A DNA stretch of 64,000 nt from Mytilus galloprovincialis (GCF_965363235.1 NC_134844.1:96806664-96870663); one strand, 5' to 3'. Shown: positions 29,679 through 41,710, counted from the first letter of the stretch. The notes: a model not told the origin generated them from the sequence alone. A program made the numbers and translations.

Positions 29679-32600
29679 GTAAGTATCGAGTTTATTTACA
29701 TTGTATATGTATATTTAAATAAATCATACAATGTTTTTTTTTTTTATCAGGTTCATTTTTTCTAAATTGTGATTCATATAACATGTCTAATATTATATTA
29801 TGATAACAAACGAGCATTCAATGTAAAATTGGAAGATTTGGTATAATCACCAATGAGAAATCATTCCATCAGTGGTCAAATTACGTAGAAGTTTACAGCC
29901 ATAGGTCACCGCACTGTATGCAAGTATGAGCAAACCCCTTACCGCATAGTCCGCTATAAGAGACCCTGAAATGACAATTGAAAGAAAAGTTCAAACGAGA
30001 AAACTAACATCTTGATGTATGTAGAACACAATGAACGAAAAGGAAATATGACTAACGACAATAAGTGAATTACAAGCACTTGTTTTTGGAATGGCAAGTT
30101 CAAAATTTGGCGGAGTTTAATAAGTTTGACCTGTTCATAACCTGAGACAATGTTGTAACAGTACAACATCAGAACAAACTATAAAAAATGCCTTGAAAAG
30201 GGCTTGATTCATTAAACTGAATCAAAGAAGAAACACATCTAATAAACTTAGGAACATACGACTGGATAGTGTAATTACACGTCCCAAAGAACAATAAAAA
30301 AACACCTAGTAGAGATTTGGAGTAATTACAGTTACTAAAAAGTAAAATCACAAAAAAACTGAACTCTGAGAAAAATTCAAAAACGGAAGGTCCCTCATCA
30401 AATTGCAAAATTTAATGATAAAACACATCTAACAAATGGACAACAACTGTCATATTCCTGACTTGGTACAGGCATTTTCAAATGTAGAGAATGGTGGATT
30501 AAACCTGGTTTGATAGCCCTAAACCTCACACTTTTACGACAATTGCACCAATTTTCATTATGTTGACAATGATTCGTGAACAGAATGTCACAAAAAGGGG
30601 TACAAAAACAACATGAACGCCACCAAAAACTAGGGGGGATTTCAGGTGGTGCTCTTGAATGGGAAGCAGATCCTGTTCTACATATGGCTCCCGTCGTGTT
30701 GCTTGTGTAGTTACAATACCGGTAAATAGTTTAATTCGGTAGGTCACATCCGACATAAGGAACATATCTATCCGATATCATATAAAGAATATTTCATAAC
30801 GGTCATCCAACTCCTAATGGCGTCCGTAATATTAACGAAGTTCAACATTAGGATCTCTTGGGTTTAAAAATGAAAAGTTCTGAATTGGGCAGCTAATATC
30901 ATCTGTTTTGTCGTAAAGTTTTGTTTTCAACCGACCCTCATAGTCAATTTCTAAGTCCAAATAAAATGGCAAAATCAAAATCTCAAAAACATAATACCTA
31001 ATTAAATCAGGCATCTTAGACTCATAAGAAAGAAAAAGATGTCTTTTGTCGGTCGATAATAAATTCTTGATAAAACAAAATATATAGTCTTTGTGCCACA
31101 TTCTAAAAAACATTGAGTGAATACAATGGTAGTGATCTGCTTGTTACAAAGAATATGATAAATATTTATCACAAATTGAAGGTAGAATTAATACTAAGCC
31201 AGCAGGTTTTTTTTCTTGATGTTCATTTTGTGTTTTTAACAACGGCCTTTAAAGCAATTTGCTTTGAAGAAATTATATTCAAACATAAAATTCGATGATT
31301 TATTTTCTATAAGGTACCAACATAAAAGTACTGTTTGGAACTAAATTCCATATTAAGGAACTTGATGTTGATACCGGTAATGTAAAGCTACTTGTTGTGA
31401 ATCCGGAGATAATGTTTGCCATTGATTACGATGATAAGAACAAGCATATTTACTTTACACAATACGATCATCGTAAAATAATGCGGTATGTATAACGTCT
31501 GATATAGATATATTAACTTTACACAATATGATTATCGTAAAATAATGCGGTATGTATAACGTCTGATATAGATATATTAACTTTACACAATATGATTATC
31601 GTAAAATAATGCGGTATGTATAACGTCTGATATAGATATATTAACTTTACACAATATGATTATCGTAAAATAATGCGGTATGTATAACGTCTGATATAGA
31701 TATATTAACTTTACACAATATGATTATCGTAAAATAATGCGGTATGTATAACGTGTGATATAGATATATTAACTTTACACAATATGATTATCGTAAAATA
31801 ATGCGGTATATATAACGTCTGATATAAATGTATTAACTCTCCTTCCCGGATACATAATAAGAATAATAAATGTCCGGGTCTTCATGATGTTCGACTAAAC
31901 ATCTTTCTTTAGTAACTACCACCATATTATCGACAAAAAAAGACGGTCTTCAGAAGTATTGTGTATATTCTAGCAGAGATGGTAATCAGATCTCAGAATC
32001 TGCTCCAAGATATTGACTCGTAAAAGAGTCGTAGGCGAGAGTTGATATCGTCTTACGTCAGTTATGCTCTGGAGAGTTACAATTTACGTTTCTGTATATT
32101 TAAAACATATATAAACTCTGACATTATTCTTTAGGTGCCATTTTAAATTTAAGAAAGTTCTGAACATAAAAAGATAAAGATGTGATATGATTCTTAATGA
32201 GATAACTCTCAACCATAGACCAAATAACATAGAAATTAACAACTATAGTTCACGGCCATTTATACTGAAATTTGATGTAGTAATACAAATAAATCTTTTT
32301 CTTATGCTTTGAATTGACATAAATGCATACAATGCATGACGAAAAATAAACTATGATGATTGATAGCTGTTTAAATCCTCCTCTGTTTGTGTTTCATTGT
32401 TAACCATACCATGTAACCGTATTCATTCCATATACAACTTATCAAAACAAAATATATCATTTTATTTCAAATAGATTTCCTTATCCAGCACAGAATGCAG
32501 TTATAGAAAAATTTGTCAGCACAGGCAGTGGTCCAGCAGGTATTGCAATCGATTCCGAAAATGGACATGTTTACTGGACTGAATATCAGAGTAACAGGCT

Positions 32601-35600
32601 CATGCGATGTAATGTAGCTAGATCCAATGAAGTCCATATAACAACTCTGACAAGCCCTTTTAGTGTACGAATCGATGTATCAAACAGGTATATTTCATAC
32701 ACAACCCTGGAATATAACCATATCAAGAGTGCCAAACATACTTACCTTGGCACTTGTGTAGTGGTAAAAACAGACCTTATGACATGTCCTACTTGTTCGT
32801 ATGTAATATATAATGTTTTACATGTTCCATTAGGAGTCGCCCCAGTAATTATCGAGTTCAATTTACTCAAGTCTATATGGAACCCATTTACTCATGTATC
32901 CCGTAGCCGCACTATATGTAAGCGGCAATTAAAATGATAATACAATAGGTCTAAAACTTGATTATTAGGTAGTTCTTAGGCATTAAGTAATAGCCTGTAA
33001 TTTTTCAGTTTATTTCCTGAAATCTAATGCAGATTATTAAATCTATTTATTTGAATTGTATTTCAACAATCATCTGATGACTGCCATAATGGTTACTGAA
33101 TGTTGCCAAAACCAAGTCGTCCTGGTGTTACCACTTCCACTATAAAATTGAGAAAGGAAATGGGGAATGCGTCAGGCGATAACAACCCGACCACACAGCA
33201 GACAACAGCCGAAGGTCACCAATGGATCTTCAATGTATCGAGAAACTCCCGCACCCGTAGGTCTACATGTCTCTATGTCAAAATCTTTAACAGTACTCTT
33301 GGTCGTCCATTGTCGTCCTGTCATAATACATATAAATAAAGTCAATAGTAGTATACCTCTGTAAAATAGTTTTTCGTTTTTTACTAGTAATAGACACGAT
33401 AAAAAAAAATTCGACAATATGAAATGGATACGACACAATGAATAGTATCAGATTCAAAAATATGAAACTGAGACTAGCATCAAATCTGTATTTTTCCTCG
33501 TTTTTGTGTCTCATGTCATCATGACAATGAATCCGTGGCTTTTTAAATATTTATATTGGTATCATTTCCTCAGATTTGTGTTACGTGATGTCATAACATT
33601 TTCTATAATATAATAGGGTCGTATCTCATATTGTTTGTTTCACAGATCTATATGACGACACAGAATGACACACACATAAGTGGTTCTTTGTTTATTACGG
33701 TCAACGTTCTATTTATTTGTAGAAGATACTGAAAGAGCAATTAAAACTCTGAAATGATGTCATCCCCATTTAAGAAAAAGACGAGCAAGTCTACAAAACG
33801 CTATATAGTGAACAATAAGATAGATTTTGAGAAAACAAGTATAATTTTATTAAACAACCAACCCTTCACCTAAATAGGAACAGTGGTGTAGCTACATAAC
33901 ATTAGATTTAACTTAGTTGCAGAAGGCTTGACTCATATATGTGATCAACAATCAAAGAGACAAAAGGCAAAGACACTAATCATTGATCTGCAAATTATTA
34001 ACATTTTTTTTTCCGTTTGGCATCAATGGCGTTGTATCTTTTTCAAAAACCCGCTTAAGAATTTATGATTAATGTGTTAATAAATTAAGAGAAAACATAT
34101 TTATTGTGTCTTCTATTACTGTAATGAATATGATTTGTTGATAACGTTTGATTTTGTCGGTTTATAGACATTATTATACCTTTTTACTGTTATCAAGAAC
34201 AACAATAAACAGTTAAATCTTGATGATTAGACTTAACTCTAACGAAAAAATAAGAATAAAGTGTGTTCATATTTTGAACTGTAAATTTCTAATGTATATA
34301 TACTTCAGTATTCAATAAATTCAATTGCCTAAAGTTGAAAGTCATTCCTTGAAAGGTAACAGATGTCACCACGAGATAATTCGCCATAATGATGATTTAT
34401 GTCACTTTGTTTTCTCAAAGAGGTCTGCGGAAATTTCCATGAACAAATAAATAGATATAAATTCTGTGATGAATGTTTACACAGTTTTCGCTGTTGTGTC
34501 CTGAATGTTGTGACATAAGCCTAAAGTGTTTATGTTATGGTTGCGTATCCAAAACATATAACAGAACTATAAGTATCTATCATACAAGTGGGAGGTTTTG
34601 CTACCTATAAAATCAGGTTTAACATACAATTTTCCTTGGACAATGTTTCTACCAACTAAGGAATATGGTTTTCACTTGTTTCGTTGATTCATAGCGTACG
34701 ATTTGTCAGTTTTTATGGGCCTCCAATCTAGCTTTGGGTTCGGTATTTTAGTTTTACTTTTATAAGACCAGGGAATTGTTCGAATTGTCATGTTTTTACA
34801 TCCTAGTTTATGATACCACCAAATTATATTTATCATCAAATTTGTATTTAAATGAGCAACATCACAATTGAGGTAGGATAAGCTTTTCCATCAGGCTCTC
34901 CTAGAATTATTGGATATAGTTTTGGGCTCGCTTCGCTCAGTCTCTAATTTCTACGTATCATGGTTGAAAATGTTTTTTTTTTCTTCGTCTTTCATGTTTC
35001 ACCTCAACTTTGAGTGTGTTATGTTTCCAAGGTATTCTACACTTGTTTAACTGGAAAGAATGCAGCTTTTTTTTATATAATAAACAGAGGACACGAATCC
35101 ACCTTAAATAAAAAAATATGGAATTGGTATTAATATGTATTTGCATTCGAACATTATTTTAACTTAAAGTCAGTCACATATACTTTTTGTTGTAGTATGA
35201 TAATATTTAAGTTGATTTACAAAGTAAAAAGCAGCATATACATGTATTGATGATTAAAATCAAAGCCTATTATTCTTATATATACCGATTTTGTCTGGCC
35301 ATTATGTAGATGCATGAAAATGAACTTTCTAATATATGATTTGTCAAAAGCTAAGATTGTCTATTCCTGGATAAGACATTTTCAATAGTTCGTCTTAACA
35401 GTTAATTTGTGATGGAATGAAAACGCATTACATTTAAATTTGACCAAGGTTTGCCGCAGAGGTACATTCTTTATTGATCAATATGTTCATTATACACTAT
35501 GTAATTATTACATTAAGGGCTAAAACAATTTCCGACGGTTGTAACAAAATTCTAAACATGTGGATTAATATAACCCGTTATTACAGGTGGCTGTACGTCG

Positions 35601-37659
35601 CTGAACGTTTTGCGCGAATAATAAAAGCAAGATTTGATTATAGTGAAGCTCATGGTATTGTAGATTTAAAGACACGTGTTGACTATATGGATTTAGGTAG
35701 GTTTTCTTTATCAATGTAAGCAACATAATCCAATATCTGTTCATACGTCATTTTATATGGACTGCTGAGTATATCCATGTTAATTAATCTGATAAAAAAC
35801 CTATAAAGCTTTGGTTTGTCATTTGATTTGGCCATGTGATTAGGGACTTTCCGATTGAATTTTCCTCGGAGTTAAGTTTTTTTGAGGATTTTACTTTAAA
35901 TTAGTTAGTTAATATTTTCAATTTACCACCCAAGAGTAAAATGAGCGACTTGATTCTGACAATGATGCCGAGAACTAAAACAATCAAAAGTACAAAACAT
36001 TGACAACTCTATGACCTAAAAGGTAAACACCGACGAACGTCTACAAAACAATTAACAGATAACTTAAGACTGTGTAACATGCATTGAAAACAATTAACAA
36101 GACCTCCTTAAATAGCCATATCAAATTGTGAACTTTACCATTTTTATGCAGAAACATTACAGCAGCATCTGCACATGGACTGCCATTTCCCTATAATGCT
36201 TTCTTTGACATATTTGATAAATGGTTGCTTCTCACAAGACAGCTAGCAAACCAGATCTTCCAAATGGCGAAGTTGAAATCTACATTTTGATCATTTCACG
36301 GACGCGATCAAAATTGGTTCACCGTTAGGATATGTCCCAATATCGTTGAAGCAATTCCATTTCCCTCTTCCAAAATGTTGGCCACCGAATAAGACTTATT
36401 AACGCGGTTTTACTTGTATGAGTTATACGATGGGTGTCACACGCTGACGAGATCTCTTAACTTTGCGATTCACATGAGATCATTCCGGCTTTTGATGGGG
36501 TTCTATCGCTCGATCTTTAAATTTATATGTATTTTGTACGTGTTGTTTGAGTATTTTGTCTTTTTACATTTTTTGCAATGGCGTTGTCAGTGTTCTTTTG
36601 AGTGTCTCTTTTGATATCTTTCGACTCCCTTTAACAATAAGTTTTTGTCCGGTATTATACTTCTGATTGTTGTTAACAAATGCAGTTCTTTTATAAAGTC
36701 ATTTGACTTATAGTTTAGCAGTCGAGTTACTAGGCGTCATCTTAGTAACTGTTATTGATTATGTTTTGTATGTCATGCTGGAAGAAAATAAAGAGAATGT
36801 TCTGTGATCTTAACGTTTTTGTTAGACAGGAATGAAGACAAACTGTATTGGACAACGTTTCATTACCCTGTTAACTTAAAATCAGCAAGTGTCAGAGCAT
36901 GTGATGTTAAAACACGTTATACCACGGGGCATACAGATCAATTCTGTCCTATTGGTGTTTATGGTGGTGCAATATTCTATACCAGTAATAAAAACCTATT
37001 AATGTTGAATAAAACTGAAGGACATTCACCAACTAGCGTGTATACCGACAGTAACAACATATATATATGTGTATCACCAAAGGGGTAATATATATTTTAG
37101 ATCATCATTCGATATTTGTCATCACTTTTTATGCTCAGTTACAGTTAGCAAAATTCTCTTCATATACAATGAGTTCATTTTTCAATTTATTATGATTTCC
37201 TTTATAATAATAATTCATTTAGTATGATTGATTGTTTGTTGTGTGTACTTTCTTGCTGTAAATTATGTTTGCTTTTTCCAAATAAGCATGTCTTACTTTT
37301 TTATTTTATCTTGATTACATATATACATGTATCTGTCTTGGACAACTATTATACTATGTTTAAATGATTGTTTGTTTATTATTTAACTACGATATAAAGT
37401 ATGCGGAAAAATTATTTAGCAGATATACAGATATGAACAACCTTTTATTATTTGTATGAAAGATCTTATCAATGACAATGTTCATTTTTGAATAGCGTTT
37501 GTATGTAAAACAGATGTAAATATAAAGAACGTACTGGTCATTGACACGCCAAACTGACGGTTTGTCTATTTCAGATGCATCAGTGGCGGTCGAATTAAAA
37601 TTGTTGGTTTATACCGCAACTCTGAATATTGTTTTGTTAAAACATTTATAATTCTTTAG
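29618..37659 (+). CDS. Secreted YWTD (LDLR class B) beta-propeller protein, copy 2 (six exons)
   Basis: Exons 29618-29678, 31314-31485, 32475-32687, 35587-35696, 36826-37084 and 37575-37659 total exactly 900 nt, an open frame of 299 codons plus TAG. Residues 1-20 are a signal peptide (MDVQMLIFISFGFHFLSMIL). Class B blades follow: Y67-FTQ, Y111-WTE after GPAGIAIDSENGHV, L151-YVAE, L192-YWTT and I235-FYTS, with a final IKIVGLY strand. That is about one six-bladed propeller (usually ~260 residues) and nothing else, so the protein should be a soluble secreted propeller with unknown ligand. Its Cys residues (21, 123, 211, 226, 267, 273 and near the end) could form disulfides. It is the paralogue of the gene ~13 kb upstream, on the same strand, by tandem duplication. 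An AATAAA lies at 37886. Confidence 0.82.
29830..30040 (+). repeat. Repeat A variant (A') in intron 1
   Basis: GAAGATTTGGTATAATCACC, CCTTACCGCATAGTCCGCTA and CAAACGAGAAAACTAACATC place it with the copy at 21945-22145. Confidence 0.7.
30340..30600 (-). repeat. SINE-like repeat C, full antisense copy
   Basis: Runs from the tail (AAAGTAAAATCACAAAAAAA) through CATATTCCTGACTTGGTACA and GGTGGATTAAACCTGG to CAATGATTCGTGAACAGAAT, immediately abutting an antisense retroelement tail. Confidence 0.7.
30593..30705 (-). repeat. RT-element 3' tail, antisense
   Basis: GAACGCCACCAAAAACTAGG, GGAAGCAGATCCTGTTCTAC and CTCCCGTCGTGTTG are the reverse complement of the segment at 42220-42310. Confidence 0.7.
31314..31485 (+). 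CDS. Copy 2 exon 2
   Basis: Acceptor TCTATAAG, donor CG|GTATGT. Encodes TNIKVLFGTKFHIKELDVD and ends YDHRKIMR. Its last 32 bases and the donor are the founding copy of the 64-bp array that follows. Confidence 0.83.
31454..31837 (+). repeat. 64-bp tandem array copying an exon end and its splice donor, 6 copies
   Basis: Starts at 31454, 31518, 31582, 31646, 31710 and 31774. The first copy is the last 32 bases of exon 2 plus 32 bases of intron; each later copy repeats the exon end and the GCG|GTATGT donor (the last has GTATAT). Reading past the first donor meets TAA within four codons, so use of a later donor would truncate the protein. Confidence 0.95.
32160..32280 (+). repeat. Dispersed repeat A, partial
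   Basis: AAAGATGTGATATGATTCTT, GATAACTCTCAACC and AGTTCACGGCC give the head of the family, diverged. Confidence 0.5.
32475..32687 (+). CDS. Copy 2 exon 3 (YWTD blade)
   Basis: Acceptor TTTCAAATAG, donor AACAG|GTATAT. Encodes FPYPAQNAVIEKF, then GPAGIAIDSENGHVYWTEYQ and ends at DVSNR. Confidence 0.87.
33138..33272 (-). repeat. Repeat G, antisense partial copy
   Basis: TAAAATTGAGAAAGGAAATG, ACAACAGCCGAAGGTCACCA and TCCCGCACCCGTAGGT are the reverse complement of the 281-bp insertion at 39779-40059. Confidence 0.75.
35587..35696 (+). CDS. Copy 2 exon 4
   Basis: Acceptor TTATTACAG, donor TTAG|GTAGGT. Encodes WLYVAERFARIIKARF, then YSEAHGIVDL and TRVDYMDL. Same length (110 nt) as its paralogue. 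Confidence 0.87.
36150..36640 (+). pseudogene. Decayed RT-element 3' end in intron 4
   Basis: Parallels 41890-42447 along its length: a broken coding part (AGCAGCATCTGCACATGGAC, TTGCTTCTCACAAGACAGCT, TTCCAAATGGCGAAGTTGAA), then the tail (ATGGGTGTCACACG, AATGGCGTTGTCAGTGTTCT, TATCTTTCGACTCCCTTT). Stops and indels break the frame. Confidence 0.65.
36826..37084 (+). CDS. Copy 2 exon 5 (YWTD blades)
   Basis: Acceptor GTTTTTGTTAG, donor GG|GTAATA. Encodes RNEDKLYWTTFHYPVNLKSA and IFYTSNKNLLMLN. If the donor were not used, a TAA follows at once. Confidence 0.85.
37575..37659 (+). CDS. Copy 2 exon 6, terminal
   Basis: A strong acceptor (TTTGTCTATTTCAG) is followed in the right phase by codons for CISGGRIKIVGLYRNSEYCF and a TAG. 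Total length of the six exons then divides by three. Confidence 0.7.
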
Positions 37660-38101
37660 AGAAATTTATCTCATAAAATTATTGACGTATAGGCTTACTA
37701 AATAACAATTCGCATTGTTTTTGTAAAAGTGTACCCAACGTCTGTACACGTCCATACGCTTATTAAACGCTTATTTAACGCAGTTCGCTTTATTGATATA
37801 ACGTATATGATACTCGAATTATTGCTGTTGTTTTCAACTTTATGTATATATAAAATTGTGTGCTTTTAATTCGACAGATTCGTATAATAAACATATGTCT
37901 TTAAGATAGCTAATTTGCTACAGTGAATACTTTGTCACATGTCAGTGATATGCAAATAATATTTGAAAATATTACACAGTTCTTGGTGCTTTTTTTTCAT
38001 TTTCTAAGAGGTACGTAACATATATTAGTTTTAATACTTCTATCATATTCAAATTATTTTGCATTTAAGTATCAGAACACGAAGACTTTACTTCAAATTT
38101 A
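37660..38101. other. Downstream flank of copy 2
   Basis: AT-rich 3' flank with an ACG-rich patch (37735-37795: CGTCCATACGCTTATTAAAC) and an AATAAA at 37886-37891. No gene. Confidence 0.4.
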
Positions 38102-38320
38102 CAAAAGAGGGGCGAAAGATACCAGCGGGACAGTCACACTTATAGATTGAAAATAAACTGATTACGCCATGATAACGCCATGGCTAACAAATAAAAAGAC
38201 AAACAGAACAATAATAGTACACAAGACACAACATAGAAAACTAAAGACTAACCAACACGAACCCCACCAAAAACTGTGGGTGATCTCATGTATTTCGAAT
38301 GGTAAGCAGGTCATGTACAA
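38102..38320 (-). repeat. RT-element 3' tail, antisense
   Basis: Starts AAAAGAGGGGCGAAAGATAC, contains GACAGTCACACTTATAGATT, GACACAACATAGAAAACTAA and CACGAACCCCACCAAAAACT: the reverse complement of the tail at 42200-42447. Confidence 0.8.
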
Positions 38321-38495
38321 CAATCAAATCAGACTTTTTTATTCGTACGACAGCTATCAATTTCACAAAACAATCTCGCAGTATATGTAAACAACAGATG
38401 TAAAGAGATCAATGATTAGAGATAAACACATACATTCATTAAAGCAGCAAATACTTTCGTCTTAAACGGTTAAAACATATCTTAATGTGCGTGTG

Positions 38496-38800
38496 ATTAG
38501 ATATAATCAGATGTGGTATGAGTGTCAATATGTCTCAACTCTCCATCCAAATTAGATATAATCAGATGTGGTATGAGTGTCAATATGTCTCAACTCTCCA
38601 TCCAAGTTAGATATAATCAGATGTGGTATGAGTGTCAATATGTCTCAACTCTCCATCCAAATTAGATATAATCAGATGTGGTATGAGTGTCAATGTGTCT
38701 CAACTCTCCATCCAAATCATAAAAGATGAAAGTACGGTCTTTAACACGCAGAGTTGGCTCACACCGAACAGCTTGGTAGGTTGTATTCAAATATGGTATT
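38496..38800 (+). repeat. Repeat A copy with its first 55 bp amplified fourfold
   Basis: Units start at 38496, 38551, 38606 and 38661 (ATTAGATATAATCAGATGTG...CTCCATCCAA); the last continues into the normal family body (AGTACGGTCTTTAACACGCA, GGCTCACACCGAACAGC). The head of a dispersed repeat has become a tandem array. Confidence 0.9.
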
Positions 38801-38976
38801 CGAGTGTACAAGATTGATATCCTAGTGGTGCCTTTGATTTTTTTTAGTCTATTTTAAATTTTCTGAATTAATTGGAATAGCATGATTTAATCGGAAAAAT
38901 CCATTTTTTACGACAGATGTGTTGAGAAACAAAATAAAGACAACTGCAAATGCAAAGGAAAAATAGCTTCAAGAAT

Positions 38977-39778
38977 AAACATGTTAAGGCAAGTATACAA
39001 GAAGCATTCTACAGATGAATGTTCAACCATATAAATAAACATGGTAAGGCAGGTATACAAGAAGCATTCTACAGATATATGTTCAACCATTCATATAAAC
39101 ATGTTAAGGCAGGTATACAAGAAGTATTCTACAGTTGTATGTTCAACCATATAAATAAACATGTTAAGGCAGGTATACAAGAAGCATTGTACAAAAGTTT
39201 GTTCAACCATACATATAAACATGTTAAGGCAGGTATACAAGAAGCATTCTACAGATGTTTGTTCAACCATACATATTAGCATGTTAAGGCAGGTATACAA
39301 GAAGCATTCTACAGATGTATGTTCAACCATTCATATAAACATGTTAAGGCAGGTATACAAGAAGCATTCTACAGTTGTATGTTCAACCATATAAATGAAC
39401 ATGTTAAGGCAGGTATACAAGAAGCATTCTACATATGTTTGTTCAACCATTCATATAAACATGGGAAGGCAGGTATACAAGAAGCATTCTACAGATGTAT
39501 GTTCAACCATTCATATAAACATGTTAAGGCAGGTATACAAGAAGCATTTTACAGTTGTATGTTCAACCATATAAATAAACATGTTAAGGCAGGTATACAA
39601 GAAGCATTCTTCAGATGTTTGTTGAAACCATACATATAAACATGTTAAGACAGGTATACAAGAAGCATTTTACAGATGTTTGTTCAACCATTCATATAAA
39701 CATGTTAAGGCAAGTATACAAGAAGCATTCTACAGATGTATGTTCAACCATACATATAACCATACATATAAACATGTT
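38977..39778. repeat. 60-bp tandem array, about 13 copies, left part
   Basis: Unit ATGTTAAGGCAGGTATACAA, GAAGCATTCTACAGATGTAT, GTTCAACCATACATATAAAC. Because 60 is divisible by three, frames stay open on both strands with a 20-residue period; these are not considered genes. The array is split by a 281-bp insertion and resumes at 40060. Confidence 0.95.
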
Positions 39779-40059
39779 TAACCCCGCCGCAATTTTGCGC
39801 CTGTCCCAAGTCAGGAGCCTCTGGCCTTTGTTAGTCTTGTATGATTTTAAAATTTTAGTTTCTTGTGTATAATTCGGAGTTTAGTATGACGTCCATTATC
39901 ACTGTACTATTATGCATATTTTAGGGGCCAGCTGAAGGACACCTACGGGTGCGGGAATTCTCGCTACATTGAAGACCCATTGGTTGCCTTCGGCTGTTGT
40001 TTGCTCTATGGTCGGGTGGTTGTCGCTTTGACATATTCACCATTTCCTTTCTCAATTTT
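39779..40059 (+). mobile_element. Repeat G, 281-bp insertion inside the 60-bp array
   Basis: Non-repeat sequence (CGCCTGTCCCAAGTCAGGAG ... CATTTCCTTTCTCAATTTT) bounded by ATGTT on each side (39774-39778 and 40060-40064), consistent with a 5-bp target duplication. An antisense partial copy is at 33138-33272, so it is a dispersed element; I recognise it as a common mussel repeat. It has no coding capacity and looks non-autonomous. Confidence 0.75.
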
Positions 40060-40230
40060 ATGTTAAGGCAAGTATACAAGAAGCATTCTACAGATGTATA
40101 TTCAACCATTCATATAAACATATTAAGGCAAGTATACAAGAAGCATTCTACAGTTGTATGTTCAACCATGCAAATAAACATGTTAAGGCAGGTATACAAG
40201 AAGCATTCTACGGAAGTATGTTAAACAATA
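40060..40230. repeat. 60-bp tandem array, right part
   Basis: Nearly three further units in the same phase and orientation as 38977-39778, showing the array was continuous before the insertion. Confidence 0.93.
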
Positions 40231-40552
40231 ACTTTGACCAAAAAAACTTTGTTCTCCCTAGTCTAAAACTGTTGTATTGTTCAGTCGTGAAATGAAATAT
40301 TTCTATACCATGCCACCAGAAACGGTGCAGTTAAACAACACTTTGAAAAAGTAAGTTATGTCACTGAATAGATAGCTCTGCGAGTAAATATCTAATGTCC
40401 GAGAGTAACACGTGTCTAGTAGCCAGTATTTCTTTTAAGGAATCAAGATACGGATATTGTATTCTGACATTGACAGTGTTTTATATAGTATTACGAAATG
40501 TAAAGCTGCTCTTATTTCTGGCTATACATGTGCTTTTCTTCGTTTTTAGTTT

Positions 40553-40657
40553 GATCAGCTCCTCGGTTATTGATTAGTTTCGGATTTAATCAGCTCCTCG
40601 GTTATTAATAAGTTTCGGATTTGATCAACTCCTCGGTTATTGATAAGTTTCGGATTT
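40553..40657. repeat. 35-bp tandem repeat, 3 copies
   Basis: Units start at 40553, 40588 and 40623 (ATCAGCTCCTCGGTTATTGA...TTTCGGATTT). Confidence 0.9.
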
Positions 40658-40767
40658 AATTATAGTTGGGCCTCGATCATCACTATAGAGATATGTGTAA
40701 TCGATATCCGAATCTGATGTTGGGAATTGTTATCGTTTGTTTTTTTCAATTATTTCCATTGTTTAAA

Positions 40768-40990
40768 AGAGGAACGAAAGATACCAGAGGGACAGTCAAA
40801 CTCATAAATCAAAAATAAACTGAAAACGCCATGGCAAGAAAGGAAAAAGACAAACAGACAAACAATAGTACACATTACACAACATAGAAAACTAAAGAAA
40901 AAACAACACGAACTCAACTAGAGGTGATCTCAGGTGCCCCGGAAGGGTAGGCAGATCCTGCTCCACATGTGCCACCCGTCGTGTTTAACT
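40768..40990 (-). repeat. RT-element 3' tail, antisense
   Basis: AAAGAGGAACGAAAGATACC, GGGACAGTCAAACTCATAAA, CAAACAATAGTACACATTAC, GGTGATCTCAGGTGCCCCGG and CTCCACATGTGCCACCCGTC: full antisense tail. Confidence 0.85.
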
Positions 40991-41107
40991 TTTATTTAAA
41001 TTTATGATAAATAAACGACATCTAAAAGGTCTTTAAAATGTATTCGTTTTTTAATTAACAGGAATATAGATTATTGATGCCACAGACAATGTTAAAAGTC
41101 GTGCAAA

Positions 41108-41710
41108 AACAAGAGATAGACTAGAAACCGATATTGACTCAATAGTAAAGTTAGGGTTGTGATATTTAATGGTTACAGGAAACGGAATATCCAAAAAAAC
41201 AAGAGATAGAATAGAAACAGATATTGACTCAATGGAAAAGTAAGGGTTGTGACATATAATGGTTACAGGAAACGGAATATCACTATATAACAATTGTTAT
41301 GTCACGAAGCTTAGACATAACGATTGAACCATTCTAAAAAAATCCATCTCTATTCAAGGCAAAGACTCTATTCCCAAAATACCTTCTATCTTTGGCCTTT
41401 CAACTGTTGCAATTGGACCTCAACTTTGTGATTGGACCTCCACCTTTTGATTGGATCGCCACTGATTAGTCTTCTGTAGACGAAATGTGTCTTGTCTGTT
41501 TGTTCGTTCTTTCATGACGCTCACCGAATAGGAACAATAGGACAAGTTAGCTGTGATAGTTTATGGTTATAGGAAACAGAATTTCCCAAAAAGCAAAAGA
41601 TAAAGTAGAAACCGATATTGACTCAATAGTAAAGTTAGGATTGTGACTTTTAATGGTTACAGAGAACGGACTATCACAAAATCAAGAAATAGAATAGAAA
41701 CAGATATTTA
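41108..41710. repeat. ~90-bp interrupted direct repeats
   Basis: AACAAGAGATAGACTAGAAA...TTGACTCAATAGTAAAGTTA...GGTTACAGGAAACGGAATAT recurs at 41108, 41198 and, after ~250 bp of other sequence, twice more in diverged form at 41538-41710. Confidence 0.8.
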
